A stretch of DNA of 64,000 nt from Granulicella sp. WH15. GTDB lineage: Bacteria > Acidobacteriota > Terriglobia > Terriglobales > Acidobacteriaceae. The DNA lies in the NCBI RefSeq assembly GCF_009914315.1, contig NZ_CP042596.1:2604001-2668000 (forward strand), read 5' to 3'. The notes beneath the pieces are model-generated. The model saw only the letters and a program-made list of their open reading frames with translations. It was not told the DNA's origin and did no database searches. Positions 25,714 to 33,954 of this stretch are shown in pieces. Every line of letters starts with the position of its first letter. Position 1 is the first letter of the stretch. The position numbers and the translations under genes are program-made.

Positions 25714-26017
25714 CTTGGGCTCCCTTTGCTTCCAACCAAGGTGGCGGACCTGCCATATCCCCGGCGCGCTTATAGAGATCGAACATTTCCAACCCCAGGG
25801 CACGAGCAATCCGGTCCAGCCTTCCAATCGAGTAGTTTGTGTGAAGTTCGTTTGTCTCCAACTTTTTAAGCCATGGAACGGACACCTTGGCCCTACTCGC
25901 AACTTCGCCATGCGTAAGACCCTTATCCGTACGGAATTCACGGACAGCCACGCCGAGGCAGCGATCGTGCTCCATCTCATAGCGTTCTAAAACAGCTCGA
26001 TCCACCGGTTTCTTCAT
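25703..26017 (-). CDS. XRE-family HTH regulator
   Basis: 104 residues. HTH: GVAVREFRTDKGLTHGEVAS and RAKVSVPWLKKLETNE, then IGRLDRIARALGLEMFDLYK, a classic XRE domain occupying residues ~22-85, with a short polar tail. It overlaps the preceding gene by four bases and the following gene by eleven. Likely local regulator of the element; target sites unknown. Confidence 0.8.
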   Translation of the reverse strand: MKKPVDRAVLERYEMEHDRCLGVAVREFRTDKGLTHGEVASRAKVSVPWLKKLETNELHTNYSIGRLDRIARALGLEMFDLYKRAGDMAGPPPWLEAKGAQDEK

Positions 26018-26769
26018 GGGATATCCTCTCTGCCGCTGGCCGATCTCCTCGCCTGAGCTCGATGCGCGAGTTCATTGAACTTCTCCTGCCCAAAAAACCG
26101 TAGTCCGGCATAGAGATTCTTCACGAACCCTGCCTCATTCTTGAAAGCAACTGATTTGCCGCAGAGGTCGATGCCTTCCCGCATGGCCCAGGTATAGGCT
26201 GCACAGGTCATGAGCTGTCTCGCGCGTTCACCACTAATCCCTCGCAGTGCCCCGATATCTGGCGCGGACATGCCGCCATGGACCGAATCGACCAGCATTT
26301 CGTAGGCACGCGCAAAGCGTGCGCGACCTTCAATGGAATCCTGTCGCGAGCGGAGAGGGTGATGAGCACCAAACCAAAGAGGGGGAGTTTTCCTTGGAAG
26401 CCGGGCGGCATACCGTGCACGAAGAACCGCGATTGCAGAAGGATGGGATGGAACACCACGACCAGCGACACGCGAGTGCTCTCTCCACCGGCGATACGCT
26501 CGACTCACTATCCAGCTCACCGCATCCTTTCCCGAAGTCCGCAAACCGAGAGAGGAAGCCCAGGCTTTTGCGAGTACGTGCGCATCAATCATGAGGGCTT
26601 TCGCCACGTCCCTGAATTCGGTCTCCGTCAGGTGGCTCTTTCCGGCGAGGTACCGAGCCAGACAGCGCTCGGTGATGTCGCCGAGCCGCTCGCTAAGTTC
26701 CTGATGGGAGATGTCCCCGCGCAACATTTCAATCTGCAAGAGCAGATGGTGGCGAAAATCCCATTTCAT
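26014..26769 (-). CDS. Putative DNA-binding protein, first gene of the XRE operon
   Basis: 251 residues from ATG 26769, with GGGAGG six to seven bases upstream; an upstream extension lacks support. N-terminal HTH-like segment (DISHQELSERLGDITERCLAR) and a second helix-turn-helix resembling sigma-70 region 4 near residue 195 (MSAPDIGALRGISGERARQLM). Middle is very basic (AVLRARYAARLPRKTP). No named family recognised. Coupled by four bases to the XRE gene. Confidence 0.5.
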   Translation of the reverse strand: MKWDFRHHLLLQIEMLRGDISHQELSERLGDITERCLARYLAGKSHLTETEFRDVAKALMIDAHVLAKAWASSLGLRTSGKDAVSWIVSRAYRRWREHSRVAGRGVPSHPSAIAVLRARYAARLPRKTPPLWFGAHHPLRSRQDSIEGRARFARAYEMLVDSVHGGMSAPDIGALRGISGERARQLMTCAAYTWAMREGIDLCGKSVAFKNEAGFVKNLYAGLRFFGQEKFNELAHRAQARRSASGREDIP

Positions 26770-26889
26770 CGAAGACCTCCCGAGAAGAGACCTATTTGGA
26801 AACAAGGGTTTACGTAAGCGCACGAGGGTGGGTCGCCGCGGCTATAGTTAAACCGGAACTCTAAACTTCAAGGATCGTAGCAAAACTAC

Positions 26890-27168
26890 TTGATAAAAAC
26901 AAGTAATAAATCCGATCAGGCCGATCATTTTCAGGACTGGATTACGCAAGCAGAAGCAGCCCGGATTCGGGACGTTTCTCCGCAAGGCATATCCGACCTC
27001 ATCAGACGAGGACGGCTGCAAACCCTGCTTATCGGCGGGAAGACTTTTGTGCGCCGCTCAGAGGTGGAGGCTTTCAAGCCGACCACTGGCGGCAGACCAC
27101 GGAAAAAACCAGTGGCGAAGAAAGCTGCAGCTAAGAAAACTGCCGCACCAAAGACAAAAGCGGATTGA
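26890..27168 (+). CDS. Excisionase-type HTH protein with a lysine/alanine-rich tail
   Basis: 92 residues from TTG 26890. Residues ~16-60 form a MerR/excisionase-type HTH (WITQAEAARIRDVSPQGISD, LIRRGRLQTLLIGGKTFVRR). The last ~25 residues are a histone H1-like tail (KKPVAKKAAAKKTAAPKTK) that may bind DNA without sequence preference. Divergent from the 26014-26769 gene, in a plausible position for an Xis-type factor of the element, though it is 3 kb from the integrase. Confidence 0.65.
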   Translation: MIKTSNKSDQADHFQDWITQAEAARIRDVSPQGISDLIRRGRLQTLLIGGKTFVRRSEVEAFKPTTGGRPRKKPVAKKAAAKKTAAPKTKAD

Positions 27169-27191
27169 CTCGCCAGCATCACTAGATGCGA

Positions 27192-28751
27192 TCAACTTAT
27201 GCTTAGCCCCTGAGACATTTCGACGGTTGCAGACGGGTTCGCGACGCTCTGCCCTAGATCTTGGCTCCCGATACTTTGAGCTTCCTGAATCGCTGTAGCC
27301 TTTGTCACATCCCGGCTCAGGTCCTGCCCCAGGGTTTTCGCATCGTTCGTATACATCTTCACGTCATACTGCGCCCGCGAAACGGAGACGTACGCCATGC
27401 GGCTATTCAACAGCTCGCCGTGTGCTTGTGAAGAATCCACATGAACCAGCACGCGGTCGGCGGTCTGGCCTTGGCTGCTGTGGCTCGTCACCGCATAGCC
27501 GTAGTCCAGATGCGGATGCTGTCGCGCGTTGAACTCGACTTCGCGGCCCGAATCCATCCTCAGTTTTAGGTTGCCGCCTTTGTCGATCTGCTCGACCGTT
27601 CCCAGCTCTCGATTCGCTAGCTTTTCCGCATGGTACGGCGCGGTCATTTGCACACGGTCACCCTGCGCGAAGCTGCGGTCATGATCGCGGTAGACCGTCA
27701 CGCCCTGCAAGCGGCGAGGATCGTAGCTTAGCTCTTCGCCACCGTGACGCTTCACCGTCAGCGTATTTGTCTCTCGATCTGTGGCCGTGACACGCGCATA
27801 CTCTCCGGCCTCGATACCCAGCGGCTTCGATCCTTTCGAGTAGCGGATCACATCACCCTTGTCATAGTTCTGCGCATGTTGACGATCAGCTCCGCTGATG
27901 TCCTGCCGCGCATACAGCACATGCACGCGATGCTCTTCATTCGATACTCTGCCGTCTGCCTGCATCCTCTGATGGATGGCGCTGTTGATGTCGCGGCGCG
28001 ATTCATTGTCGGGCGAGACGACCAACGTGCTTTCAGGCGAACGCACATACTCACGCGCAATTTCACCGATACGCTCGTGGCGGTCTTCGATCTCCAACAC
28101 GCGGCCCTGGCTATTGAGATTGCCGATGGCCTCGCGCACTTCGCCCCGCGCAAGCTGCTCGACAACCTCTTTCAAGGCAGGGTCTTTCTGCCGGATGATC
28201 TCATCCAACTGCGCCGTTCGCATTCCTGCCTCCTGAAGCTGAGCATACGGTCGGCCAGCTTCGACCGCTTCATGCTGCCGCGTATCTCCGACGAACAACA
28301 CACGATCATGTTCTTTTAGGCGCTCGACAAACGTGTGCATCTGCATGGTGCTTGCCATGCTCGACTCATCGACGACGTAGAGCGTCTTCTGACCATTGTC
28401 CGGCTGCTCGCCGCGTGCAAGATGGCGTTGTAACGTCTGCGTCTCCATGCCCGCTTCGCCCAGCTTTTGCGCGGCTCTGGACGTCGGCGCTAGACCTTCA
28501 ATCTGATATCCCGAACGCTCGGCGGCTTCACGGACAGCCGTTAGGGACGTTGTTTTTCCAAGACCGACTTCATCGGCAAGGATCGCTCCTTTCGACAGTG
28601 GGGAGCGAAAGGCGAAAAGTGCAGCTTCAATCTGATGGGGATTGAGGTCAACCTGTGCGTCAGAGAGTGCGGACGCAAGTTTGTCAACATTGTCCGAACT
28701 GGACCGTTTCGTCAGCTCATGAGCAAAGAGCTTCGCGTGATAAGGCGTCAT
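27192..28751 (-). CDS. Chimera: SNF2-type helicase N-terminus fused to MobF relaxase helicase domain
   Basis: 519 residues. Residues 1-67 (YHAKLFAHELTKRSSSD; DAQVDLNPHQIEAALFAF; LSKGAILADEVGLGKT) match the start of SNF2-type helicases up to motif I. From residue ~67 the text is the RecD-like helicase half of MobF (TraA) relaxases: TSLTAVREAAERSGYQIEGL, APTSRAAQKLGEAGMETQTL, Walker B VVDESS (126-131), then the SH3-like insert and GYAVTSHSSQGQTADRVL. The splice is at the GKT of both P-loops, keeping an intact Walker A. The relaxase nicking domain (N-terminal ~250-300 residues of MobF) is absent, so it cannot initiate transfer. Coupled by four bases to the RHH gene. Confidence 0.75.
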   Translation of the reverse strand: MTPYHAKLFAHELTKRSSSDNVDKLASALSDAQVDLNPHQIEAALFAFRSPLSKGAILADEVGLGKTTSLTAVREAAERSGYQIEGLAPTSRAAQKLGEAGMETQTLQRHLARGEQPDNGQKTLYVVDESSMASTMQMHTFVERLKEHDRVLFVGDTRQHEAVEAGRPYAQLQEAGMRTAQLDEIIRQKDPALKEVVEQLARGEVREAIGNLNSQGRVLEIEDRHERIGEIAREYVRSPESTLVVSPDNESRRDINSAIHQRMQADGRVSNEEHRVHVLYARQDISGADRQHAQNYDKGDVIRYSKGSKPLGIEAGEYARVTATDRETNTLTVKRHGGEELSYDPRRLQGVTVYRDHDRSFAQGDRVQMTAPYHAEKLANRELGTVEQIDKGGNLKLRMDSGREVEFNARQHPHLDYGYAVTSHSSQGQTADRVLVHVDSSQAHGELLNSRMAYVSVSRAQYDVKMYTNDAKTLGQDLSRDVTKATAIQEAQSIGSQDLGQSVANPSATVEMSQGLSIS

Positions 28752-28957
28752 TTGCGAGCCTCACGCAGACTCGGAATCCGTCTGTCGCTGAGATAAACTT
28801 CGACAGCATCGCGCACTATCCATGCAAGCGAAACTTTCTTTTGCTTTGCCTCAGCTTCGAGGGCTAAGTAAAGCTCGGCAGGAAAGCTGATCGACGCCCG
28901 AACAGTTTCAGGGTCAACCTTTATGCCGCTTGTTAGAGGCGATTTGCGTTTCATCAT
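28748..28957 (-). CDS. Ribbon-helix-helix (CopG-type) protein
   Basis: 69 residues. RASISFPAELYLALEAEAKQ followed by KKVSLAWIVRDAVEVYL is a CopG/RHH domain, with a short basic N-terminus (MMKRKSPLTSG). The stop overlaps the chimera's start by four bases. I recall similar RHH proteins directly before SNF2-type helicases, so this gene and the first 67 residues downstream probably belong to one ancestral operon, with the relaxase part inserted later (inference). Confidence 0.68.
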   Translation of the reverse strand: MMKRKSPLTSGIKVDPETVRASISFPAELYLALEAEAKQKKVSLAWIVRDAVEVYLSDRRIPSLREARK

Positions 28958-29068
28958 CTAGACTCCTATGATCGTTCACCACTTTACACCACGATGGTGA
29001 ATGGAAAACAGGAGTAGACCGTTTATTAGTGCTTCACCTATCGTGAGCTGGATGGCCGTGAAACCGCG

Positions 29069-29133
29069 GCACACGCTCGTGTGCAGAGGCGGCACCGGAT
29101 CAAAGCGGGCCGGAGCGGCCCTGATCCGGTGCC
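29069..29133. other. Two nested hairpins between integrase and RHH genes
   Basis: GCACACG/CGTGTGC at 29069-29084, then GGCACCGGATCA (29091-29102) with its perfect inverse TGATCCGGTGCC (29122-29133), enclosing GGGCC/GGCCC (29107-29121). Strong, ordered structure without a gene. Possible transfer origin, integrase binding region or part of a terminator array. Confidence 0.45.
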
Positions 29134-29142
29134 AAAAGCAAA

Positions 29143-29162
29143 CCCGGATGCTTCCATCCGGG
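29143..29162 (-). terminator. Rho-independent terminator of the integrase gene
   Basis: CCCGGATG/CATCCGGG, eight paired bases with a four-base loop. On the minus strand it is followed by TTTGCTTTT. It lies nine bases after the integrase stop, so it should end the integrase transcript. Confidence 0.72.
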
Positions 29163-29170
29163 TAGTGCAA

Positions 29171-30439
29171 CTACATTGCATTTGCCAACAGCTGTGACTC
29201 GACTCGCCGGGGATCCTTCTTTGCCACTTCTTTCTTAGGGCGTGGTCTCATCACATTTATCGCAGAGGCATCGAGCTGAGTCTTCAGGTGAGCCGCATAG
29301 TATTTCTCAATCATCTCTACGCTTGTCCGACAGTTCTTTGCGATCTGGTAGATGTCAGCCCCCTCAAGAAGCCGCAAACAGATATAGGTATGGCGAAGGC
29401 TGTACGCCGTACGCGGTCTGTCGTCACGATCTTTACGTAGTTTTTCTTCGTCAAGAATCTTGTTGAACAAGTCTCGAGACCACTTGGGGAACAGGCGGTC
29501 AGTTGGTCCAGATTGCTGCCATTCGCCGCTTTCCTTGCGGCTTCCTGCTCGTCCCGGTCCACCGTCAGGACGGGGACGAGTCTTCAACCGTTCGAACGGG
29601 CGCACAGCTCCTTCTGTGCTTTTGCAGAAGCCAATACCTCTCTTGCCTCGAACTTCGATTTCTAGGATCGTTTGGCCGCTGCCTTCGTCTTTGATGACCT
29701 TTACGTCACGAAACTGAAGGCGCATCGCTTCATCGGGCCTGAGCCCAGTATTCGCAGAGAACAGAACATAGTCATGAAGTTGTTCTGCTTCCCAGCGGAA
29801 GCGTGGCTGTTTCGGGTGTTGCGCCCGCTTGCGGGTCGCTTCGTAGAGCTGCTTATACTCTTCCGGCGAAAACCATGCGCGGTGAGAAATCTTGGCCGAC
29901 GCCCGATAGGGCGCGGACATGTCCGGCATATGGTCGATCCATCCATGCCGCAATGCCGTTTTGAAAATCTGACGCAGCGTCACGATCTCTTGGTGCATGG
30001 TGCTATGTGCTGGAGGTTTGCCACGGGATGCCTTTGCTTCTTCTAGTCGGTGGATGCGATATTCATTGATTTTGCCCGCAGTGATTTCGGGAAGAACCAT
30101 GCCGCCGAAAAACGGCACGAGATAGCCATTCGTACGCGCATGCTGACCACGCGCATAGGTCGCGTTTCGCTGTCCCTGCGTCATGATGTCGAACTCGCGC
30201 AGGTATAACTTCGCGGCATCGCGGAACATTCTGCCTGTCTTTAACTCGCCGTCGCGGAGCTTACCGCGCAACTGCAAGTACCAGTCTTCAGCGAACTCTT
30301 TTGCTTTCGAAAGGCTGTCTTCTTTGGTTGTTGTGCGCCGATTCCTTCCGGCTAGATACGTCGCGCATTGCCAGCTTGAGCTATTCGGACGTTTGTAGAC
30401 GTGAACCTTGCCACCGAGGATGGTGTGATGTTCGGACAT
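29171..30439 (-). CDS. int: Tyrosine-recombinase integrase of the element
   Basis: 422 residues from ATG 30439, with GGAGG nine bases upstream (a longer frame to 30511 is less likely). N-terminal arm and SAM-like domain (ITAGKINEYRIHRLEEAKAS), then the catalytic domain with Arg in NTGLRPDEAMRL, the second-box Arg-His in YSLRHTYICLRLLEGADIYQ (box-II first position is Tyr, as in many integrases) and the nucleophile Tyr near the end in EKYYAAHL. It sits 135 bases from the right att core, downstream of the tRNA 5' half, as expected for a tRNA-targeting integrase. It probably recognises the anticodon-loop core at 30574-30586. Confidence 0.9.
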   Translation of the reverse strand: MSEHHTILGGKVHVYKRPNSSSWQCATYLAGRNRRTTTKEDSLSKAKEFAEDWYLQLRGKLRDGELKTGRMFRDAAKLYLREFDIMTQGQRNATYARGQHARTNGYLVPFFGGMVLPEITAGKINEYRIHRLEEAKASRGKPPAHSTMHQEIVTLRQIFKTALRHGWIDHMPDMSAPYRASAKISHRAWFSPEEYKQLYEATRKRAQHPKQPRFRWEAEQLHDYVLFSANTGLRPDEAMRLQFRDVKVIKDEGSGQTILEIEVRGKRGIGFCKSTEGAVRPFERLKTRPRPDGGPGRAGSRKESGEWQQSGPTDRLFPKWSRDLFNKILDEEKLRKDRDDRPRTAYSLRHTYICLRLLEGADIYQIAKNCRTSVEMIEKYYAAHLKTQLDASAINVMRPRPKKEVAKKDPRRVESQLLANAM

Positions 30440-30573
30440 GCGAGAGCACCTCCTGACACACCCAAAATACCATGAAAGTGTGGAAGAGTTGTGTAACGGA
30501 AGAGGCAACATTCACTAGAAGCTAAATGGCTTATTTTGAATGGTTTAAGCGGATATCCAATGGTGTCTTGGAC

Positions 30574-30586
30574 GATTTTGAGTCCG
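30574..30586 (+). repeat. attachment-site core repeat, right end
   Basis: GATTTTGAGTCCG, identical to 1019-1031. On the right (30587-30614) the tRNA-Leu 5' half continues; on the left (30573 and below) the element begins without restoring the 3' side of the anticodon stem. Confidence 0.85.
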
Positions 30587-30614
30587 CTGCGTCTGCCAGT
30601 TCCGCCATCCCGGC
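30574..30614 (-). pseudogene. 5' part of split tRNA-Leu(CAA)
   Basis: Minus strand from 30614: acceptor GCCGGGA, then the D arm (TGGCGGAACTGGCAGAC), the anticodon stem GCGGA and loop CTCAAAA, ending at TC. The next element bases (GTCCAAGAC) do not pair back to GCGGA. Joined at the core with 974-1018 it makes an 86-nt Leu tRNA with complete stems. As it stands neither half can fold as a tRNA. Confidence 0.88.
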
Positions 30615-30641
30615 GCTTTATTGATACTACCAAAGGTCTCG

Positions 30642-31682
30642 CTACTGGACGCTGCCCTGCGGACGCATTCTCCGCAGCTCGCTGGCGCAGGAGATCGCCG
30701 TCAGCGCCGCCAGCTTCAGATTGTCCGCGCCCAGCCACAGCCAGAACCTCGTCGAACCCTCAGCGTTCGCCGTCGCCGACCGCACTTGGACCATAATATC
30801 CTCTTGCCCCGCGACGCTGAGATTGCTCGGCGGGTCCGATTCATCCGCCACCACATCCACGTAATCGCCCGCGAGCGCGGCTTCCACCTCCGCGACCGTC
30901 GCAGGCTTGTCCAGCTCAATGAGCACTGAAGCCAGATAGCCATGGAAGACCGGAGCCTGCACCATCTGCAACACCAGCTCCGGCAGCCGCCCTCCCGAAA
31001 GAGCAGCGTAGTGCCGATGGATGCGCCGCTCGTTCCCCCTGATGTCGATCTTCGCCGACTCGCCCAGCGTCGGCAGCAGATTGAACGAGACCTGCGCGTC
31101 GTACTGCTCCTTGGGCAGGTTCTGGAAGGAGAGCAGATTAATCGTCTGCTGATGCAGCTCGTCCATCGCCTCCCGCCCGTGCTGCGACGCCGGTTCAAGC
31201 ACCGTTGCCGCAAAGTTCACCAGCCCAACCCGCGACACCAACCGACTGGCCGTAAGAGCCAGCATCACAGCTACCGGGTGAGCAGGAACCACGGCCGGAG
31301 TCCGCAGATCAGGCTTTGCCGACGCAGCAGCTTGCGGCACCCAGGGCGCTCGCACCAGCACATCCGGCTCGTTCTCGAGCGCGTAGGTCATGTCGACGAT
31401 GCTCGCCCCCGCACGCCGCGCGGCCTGCCAGTGCTTGGCGGCGTCCGCAGCAGAGCCCGCAAAGAAGACAAAGTCCATCCGATCAAAGGAGCCCGGTTCG
31501 ATGCGCTGGATAAACGCGGCCTCATCGCCGGTAGCGGTAATCTGCCCAGCGGCATCATCCTCGTCTTCGAGCAGGATGAAGTCCGAAGCCGCCAGCAGCG
31601 ACTCGTTCAGCTCATCGCCCAGCTCCTTGCCCACGAGCGACGACGCGCCCACCACACCAATGCGATACATTCCGTCTGCCAT
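30642..31682 (-). CDS. Aspartate-semialdehyde-dehydrogenase-like protein without the catalytic Cys
   Basis: 346 residues from ATG 31682 (AGGGAG five bases upstream). N-terminal NAD-binding start GVVGASSLVGKELGDEL, a C-terminal dimerisation domain with FNLLPTLGESAKIDIRGNER and GYLASVLIEL. In true Asd/ArgC the active-site Cys lies in NCST-like or GCYPT-like text. Here the matching stretch is VVPAHPVAVMLAL (about 131-143): no Cys. Such Asd paralogues (for example Usg of enterobacteria) exist with unknown function. It cannot be the Asd that makes homoserine/lysine precursors unless another residue substitutes. First chromosomal gene right of the split tRNA. Confidence 0.72.
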   Translation of the reverse strand: MADGMYRIGVVGASSLVGKELGDELNESLLAASDFILLEDEDDAAGQITATGDEAAFIQRIEPGSFDRMDFVFFAGSAADAAKHWQAARRAGASIVDMTYALENEPDVLVRAPWVPQAAASAKPDLRTPAVVPAHPVAVMLALTASRLVSRVGLVNFAATVLEPASQHGREAMDELHQQTINLLSFQNLPKEQYDAQVSFNLLPTLGESAKIDIRGNERRIHRHYAALSGGRLPELVLQMVQAPVFHGYLASVLIELDKPATVAEVEAALAGDYVDVVADESDPPSNLSVAGQEDIMVQVRSATANAEGSTRFWLWLGADNLKLAALTAISCASELRRMRPQGSVQ

Positions 31683-31840
31683 CCTGCTCCCTTGCACATA
31701 CTGCGCCTGACCTGCGCTTTTACAGATCGGGTTCGCAAACCCGCATCCTGTCAGATTCACTTCGATCGGTAAACGATGCGGTGCGCAGCCAGTTTACGAC
31801 GCTTCCACTTCCCTGCCCCAGGCAACTTTGCCCCGCCCCT

Positions 31841-32677
31841 CTACGCAGCGATACGCCGGTGCTCCCTGCCCCACGAGTAAGCCAGCCGAGCGATCACACC
31901 AGAGACCAAATACCCGAGTGCCAGCACGATCAGAGCGATCTCCGAGAAGAAGGCCAGAACAGCGATCAACGCAGCCAGCAGAATCACGGTCCGGAAGGGA
32001 TGCCGGTCGCCCAGACTGATCTCTTTCCCGCTCCAGAACCGCCAACTGCTGACCATCAGGAAGCCTGTCCCCATAATGAGCAGCAGCCAGACCACGGAGA
32101 TCAGTGGGTTATGGATCGGGCTACCGTTGAAGTAATGGATGACCGAACACAACACCCCGGCGCCAGCCGGAATCGGCATCCCCACAAAGTACTTGCGATC
32201 CGCCCGCCCTGGATTGCGAGGTTGCGGGTTGACGCTGATATTGAACCGCGCCAGACGGCACGCGCCGCAGATCAGGAAGAGAAAGCAGATCACCAGGCCC
32301 AGCGGAACGATCCGCTCACGCAGGTAAGGATAGAGGTCAAGCGGCAACATCCGAAAGCCCCATACATACGCCAGCAGCGCCGGAGCAACCCCAAAGGTCA
32401 CCACATCCGCCAGCGAATCCAGCTCCTTGCCGAAGTCGCTGGTAGTGTTGGTCATCCGGGCCACGCGGCCGTCGAGCCCATCGAAGAGCACCGCAAATCC
32501 AATCGCCATCGCGGCACGATCGAAGCAGGCATCGCCGCCGTTGATCCCCTGCACACTCTGGGTCATGGCATAAAAGCCAAACGCGATATTCCCCGCGGTA
32601 AAGGCCGACGGCAGCACGTACATGCCTCTACTGGGCCGTTGCCGTGCGACCGCATATTCGGGTTCGGGCACCTGCAT
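31841..32677 (-). CDS. pssA: CDP-diacylglycerol-serine O-phosphatidyltransferase
   Basis: 278 residues. The CDP-alcohol phosphotransferase motif D-G-x2-(A/G)-R-x8-G-x3-D-x3-D is visible as DGLDGRVARMTNTTSDFG followed by KELDSLAD. Several hydrophobic helices fit an integral membrane enzyme. It makes phosphatidylserine from CDP-diacylglycerol and serine, the first committed step to phosphatidylethanolamine. The upstream psd gene overlaps its start by one base (TGATG), so the two steps of the pathway are made together. Confidence 0.9.
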   Translation of the reverse strand: MQVPEPEYAVARQRPSRGMYVLPSAFTAGNIAFGFYAMTQSVQGINGGDACFDRAAMAIGFAVLFDGLDGRVARMTNTTSDFGKELDSLADVVTFGVAPALLAYVWGFRMLPLDLYPYLRERIVPLGLVICFLFLICGACRLARFNISVNPQPRNPGRADRKYFVGMPIPAGAGVLCSVIHYFNGSPIHNPLISVVWLLLIMGTGFLMVSSWRFWSGKEISLGDRHPFRTVILLAALIAVLAFFSEIALIVLALGYLVSGVIARLAYSWGREHRRIAA

Positions 32678-33315
32678 CAGGCCCCCACAGGTGCTTCGCC
32701 AACGGGCAGAACCGCCAGTACGGTCGAGCCGCCCTTGACCCTGGTGCCGGTCTTGACCCGCAGCTCGGCCTCAGCAGGCATCAGCACATCGACGCGCGAG
32801 CCGAACTTGATGAGCCCCACGCGCTGCCCGCGCTCTACCTTGTCGCCCGCCTTGACATTGCAGACGATGCGCCGCGCCAGCAGCCCCGCAATCTGCTTAA
32901 AAGCGACCTCGTACCCACCGCCCTCGATCACAATCATGGTCTGTTCGTTGGTCAGGCCGGACTCCGGCTGCATCGCATTCATAAAACCACCAGGCCGATA
33001 CTCCACCGAGGAGACCGTACCGGCGATCGGTGCGCGATTGACGTGGACGTCGAAGACGTTGAGAAAGATGCTGAGGCGCAGCCGCGTGCCGAGCGTGGTC
33101 TCGATCCATTCGGCATCGGTCACGACGCCGTCGCCGGGCGAGACGATCTGACCGGGGCCGGTAGGGATCGTACGCTGCGGATCGCGGAAGAACCAGAGGA
33201 AGAACAACGCAAACAGAACCGGGAGCAGCACCAGCAGCGTGCTGTGGGTAAAGAACCAGGCCACCGCTGCGACCACACCCAGACCTAACGCGTAGAGATA
33301 ACCGTCTTTGACCAT
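32677..33315 (-). CDS. psd: Phosphatidylserine decarboxylase (short form)
   Basis: 212 residues, the usual length of the short bacterial Psd. N-terminal membrane helices, then FFRDPQRTIP, a conserved ISPADG-like stretch here IVSPGDGVV, IFLNVFDVHVNRAP, and the self-cleavage site in IKFGSRVDVLMP, where the chain splits before Ser to form the pyruvoyl group. It converts phosphatidylserine to phosphatidylethanolamine at the inner membrane. Upstream of pssA by one overlapping base. Confidence 0.92.
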   Translation of the reverse strand: MVKDGYLYALGLGVVAAVAWFFTHSTLLVLLPVLFALFFLWFFRDPQRTIPTGPGQIVSPGDGVVTDAEWIETTLGTRLRLSIFLNVFDVHVNRAPIAGTVSSVEYRPGGFMNAMQPESGLTNEQTMIVIEGGGYEVAFKQIAGLLARRIVCNVKAGDKVERGQRVGLIKFGSRVDVLMPAEAELRVKTGTRVKGGSTVLAVLPVGEAPVGA

Positions 33316-33480
33316 AATCAGTTTGATTATACTGCCGTTAAATCAGCGAGGCGGAAACCGGGGAAGCGGAAGAATCTGTCGCTGATCGTTGTTGCTGCTT
33401 CTGAGAAGGCTGGTTTAGCCCCGAAGTATGCTTTCCTCCCCGGCCTCACGATACAGGGTTGAGGAAGCCATATCACCCCA

Positions 33481-33954
33481 TCAAAAAGCCACCCGCATCA
33501 TCACGGCATCATCCGGCGGCTCCTGATAATAATCGCGTCGCCTCCCTGTCGGCATGAACCCCAACTCCGCATAGAGCCGTTGTGGCCCCAGACTGGCAGC
33601 CCGAACCTCCAGGTCCATCACCTCTGCTCCATGCAGCCGAGACCACTCCATCACCGCCCGGCACAGCTCCCGGCCAATCCCCTGCCGCCGGGCCGATGCG
33701 TCTACGGCGACGGTCTCCAGCTCCGCCTCTCCGGCAACCACCCGCGCAGCCGCATACCCGACGACGGTCTCACTCGCAGCCGCCACCAGCAGGCACCGCC
33801 GCATCAACTCGCCTTCCTCTTCTCCCGCAACCCTGCCCGCATACTCCACTTCCGCCCAATGCGGAGCCTCGGGAGTCTCACGATCAATCCGCAAAACCCC
33901 TGCAAGATCCTCCGCCCGTGCGGGCCGTAGCTCTGGAGTGGAAGCCATCCCCAT
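33481..33954 (-). CDS. rimI: RimI-like GNAT acetyltransferase
   Basis: 157 residues. GNAT motifs: ELETVAVDASARRQGIGREL (acetyl-CoA loop with RxxGxG/A) and DLEVRAASLGPQRLYAELGF. Starts directly after the tsaB stop (TGA then ATG). RimI acetylates the N-terminus of ribosomal protein S18 and is often encoded beside tsaB. That neighbour supports RimI over a general acetyltransferase; substrate not proven. Confidence 0.82.
   Translation of the reverse strand: MGMASTPELRPARAEDLAGVLRIDRETPEAPHWAEVEYAGRVAGEEEGELMRRCLLVAAASETVVGYAAARVVAGEAELETVAVDASARRQGIGRELCRAVMEWSRLHGAEVMDLEVRAASLGPQRLYAELGFMPTGRRRDYYQEPPDDAVMMRVAF

Larger units (their letters stand above)
1019..30586. mobile_element. ~29.5 kb integrative element inserted in tRNA-Leu(CAA)
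   Basis: A tyrosine integrase lies just inside the right end. A 13-bp direct repeat (GATTTTGAGTCCG on the plus strand) bounds the element at 1019-1031 and 30574-30586, and the two tRNA-Leu halves lie outside it. Inside are mobile-element backbone families (ArdC, DUF6908-like, excisionase-like, RHH, MobF helicase debris, XRE/ImmA), toxin-antitoxin-type genes and many gene remnants. Composition is visibly more AT-rich than the chromosome to the right, especially in the left 23 kb. No complete type IV secretion system and no complete relaxase is seen, so it is probably not self-transmissible now. The mosaic of remnants suggests several rounds of insertion and deletion. Confidence 0.88.

Noticed and set aside
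31781..33151. 456-residue plus-strand frame over pssA and psd
   Set aside because: Pro/His/Arg-rich shadow; both minus-strand genes are certain.
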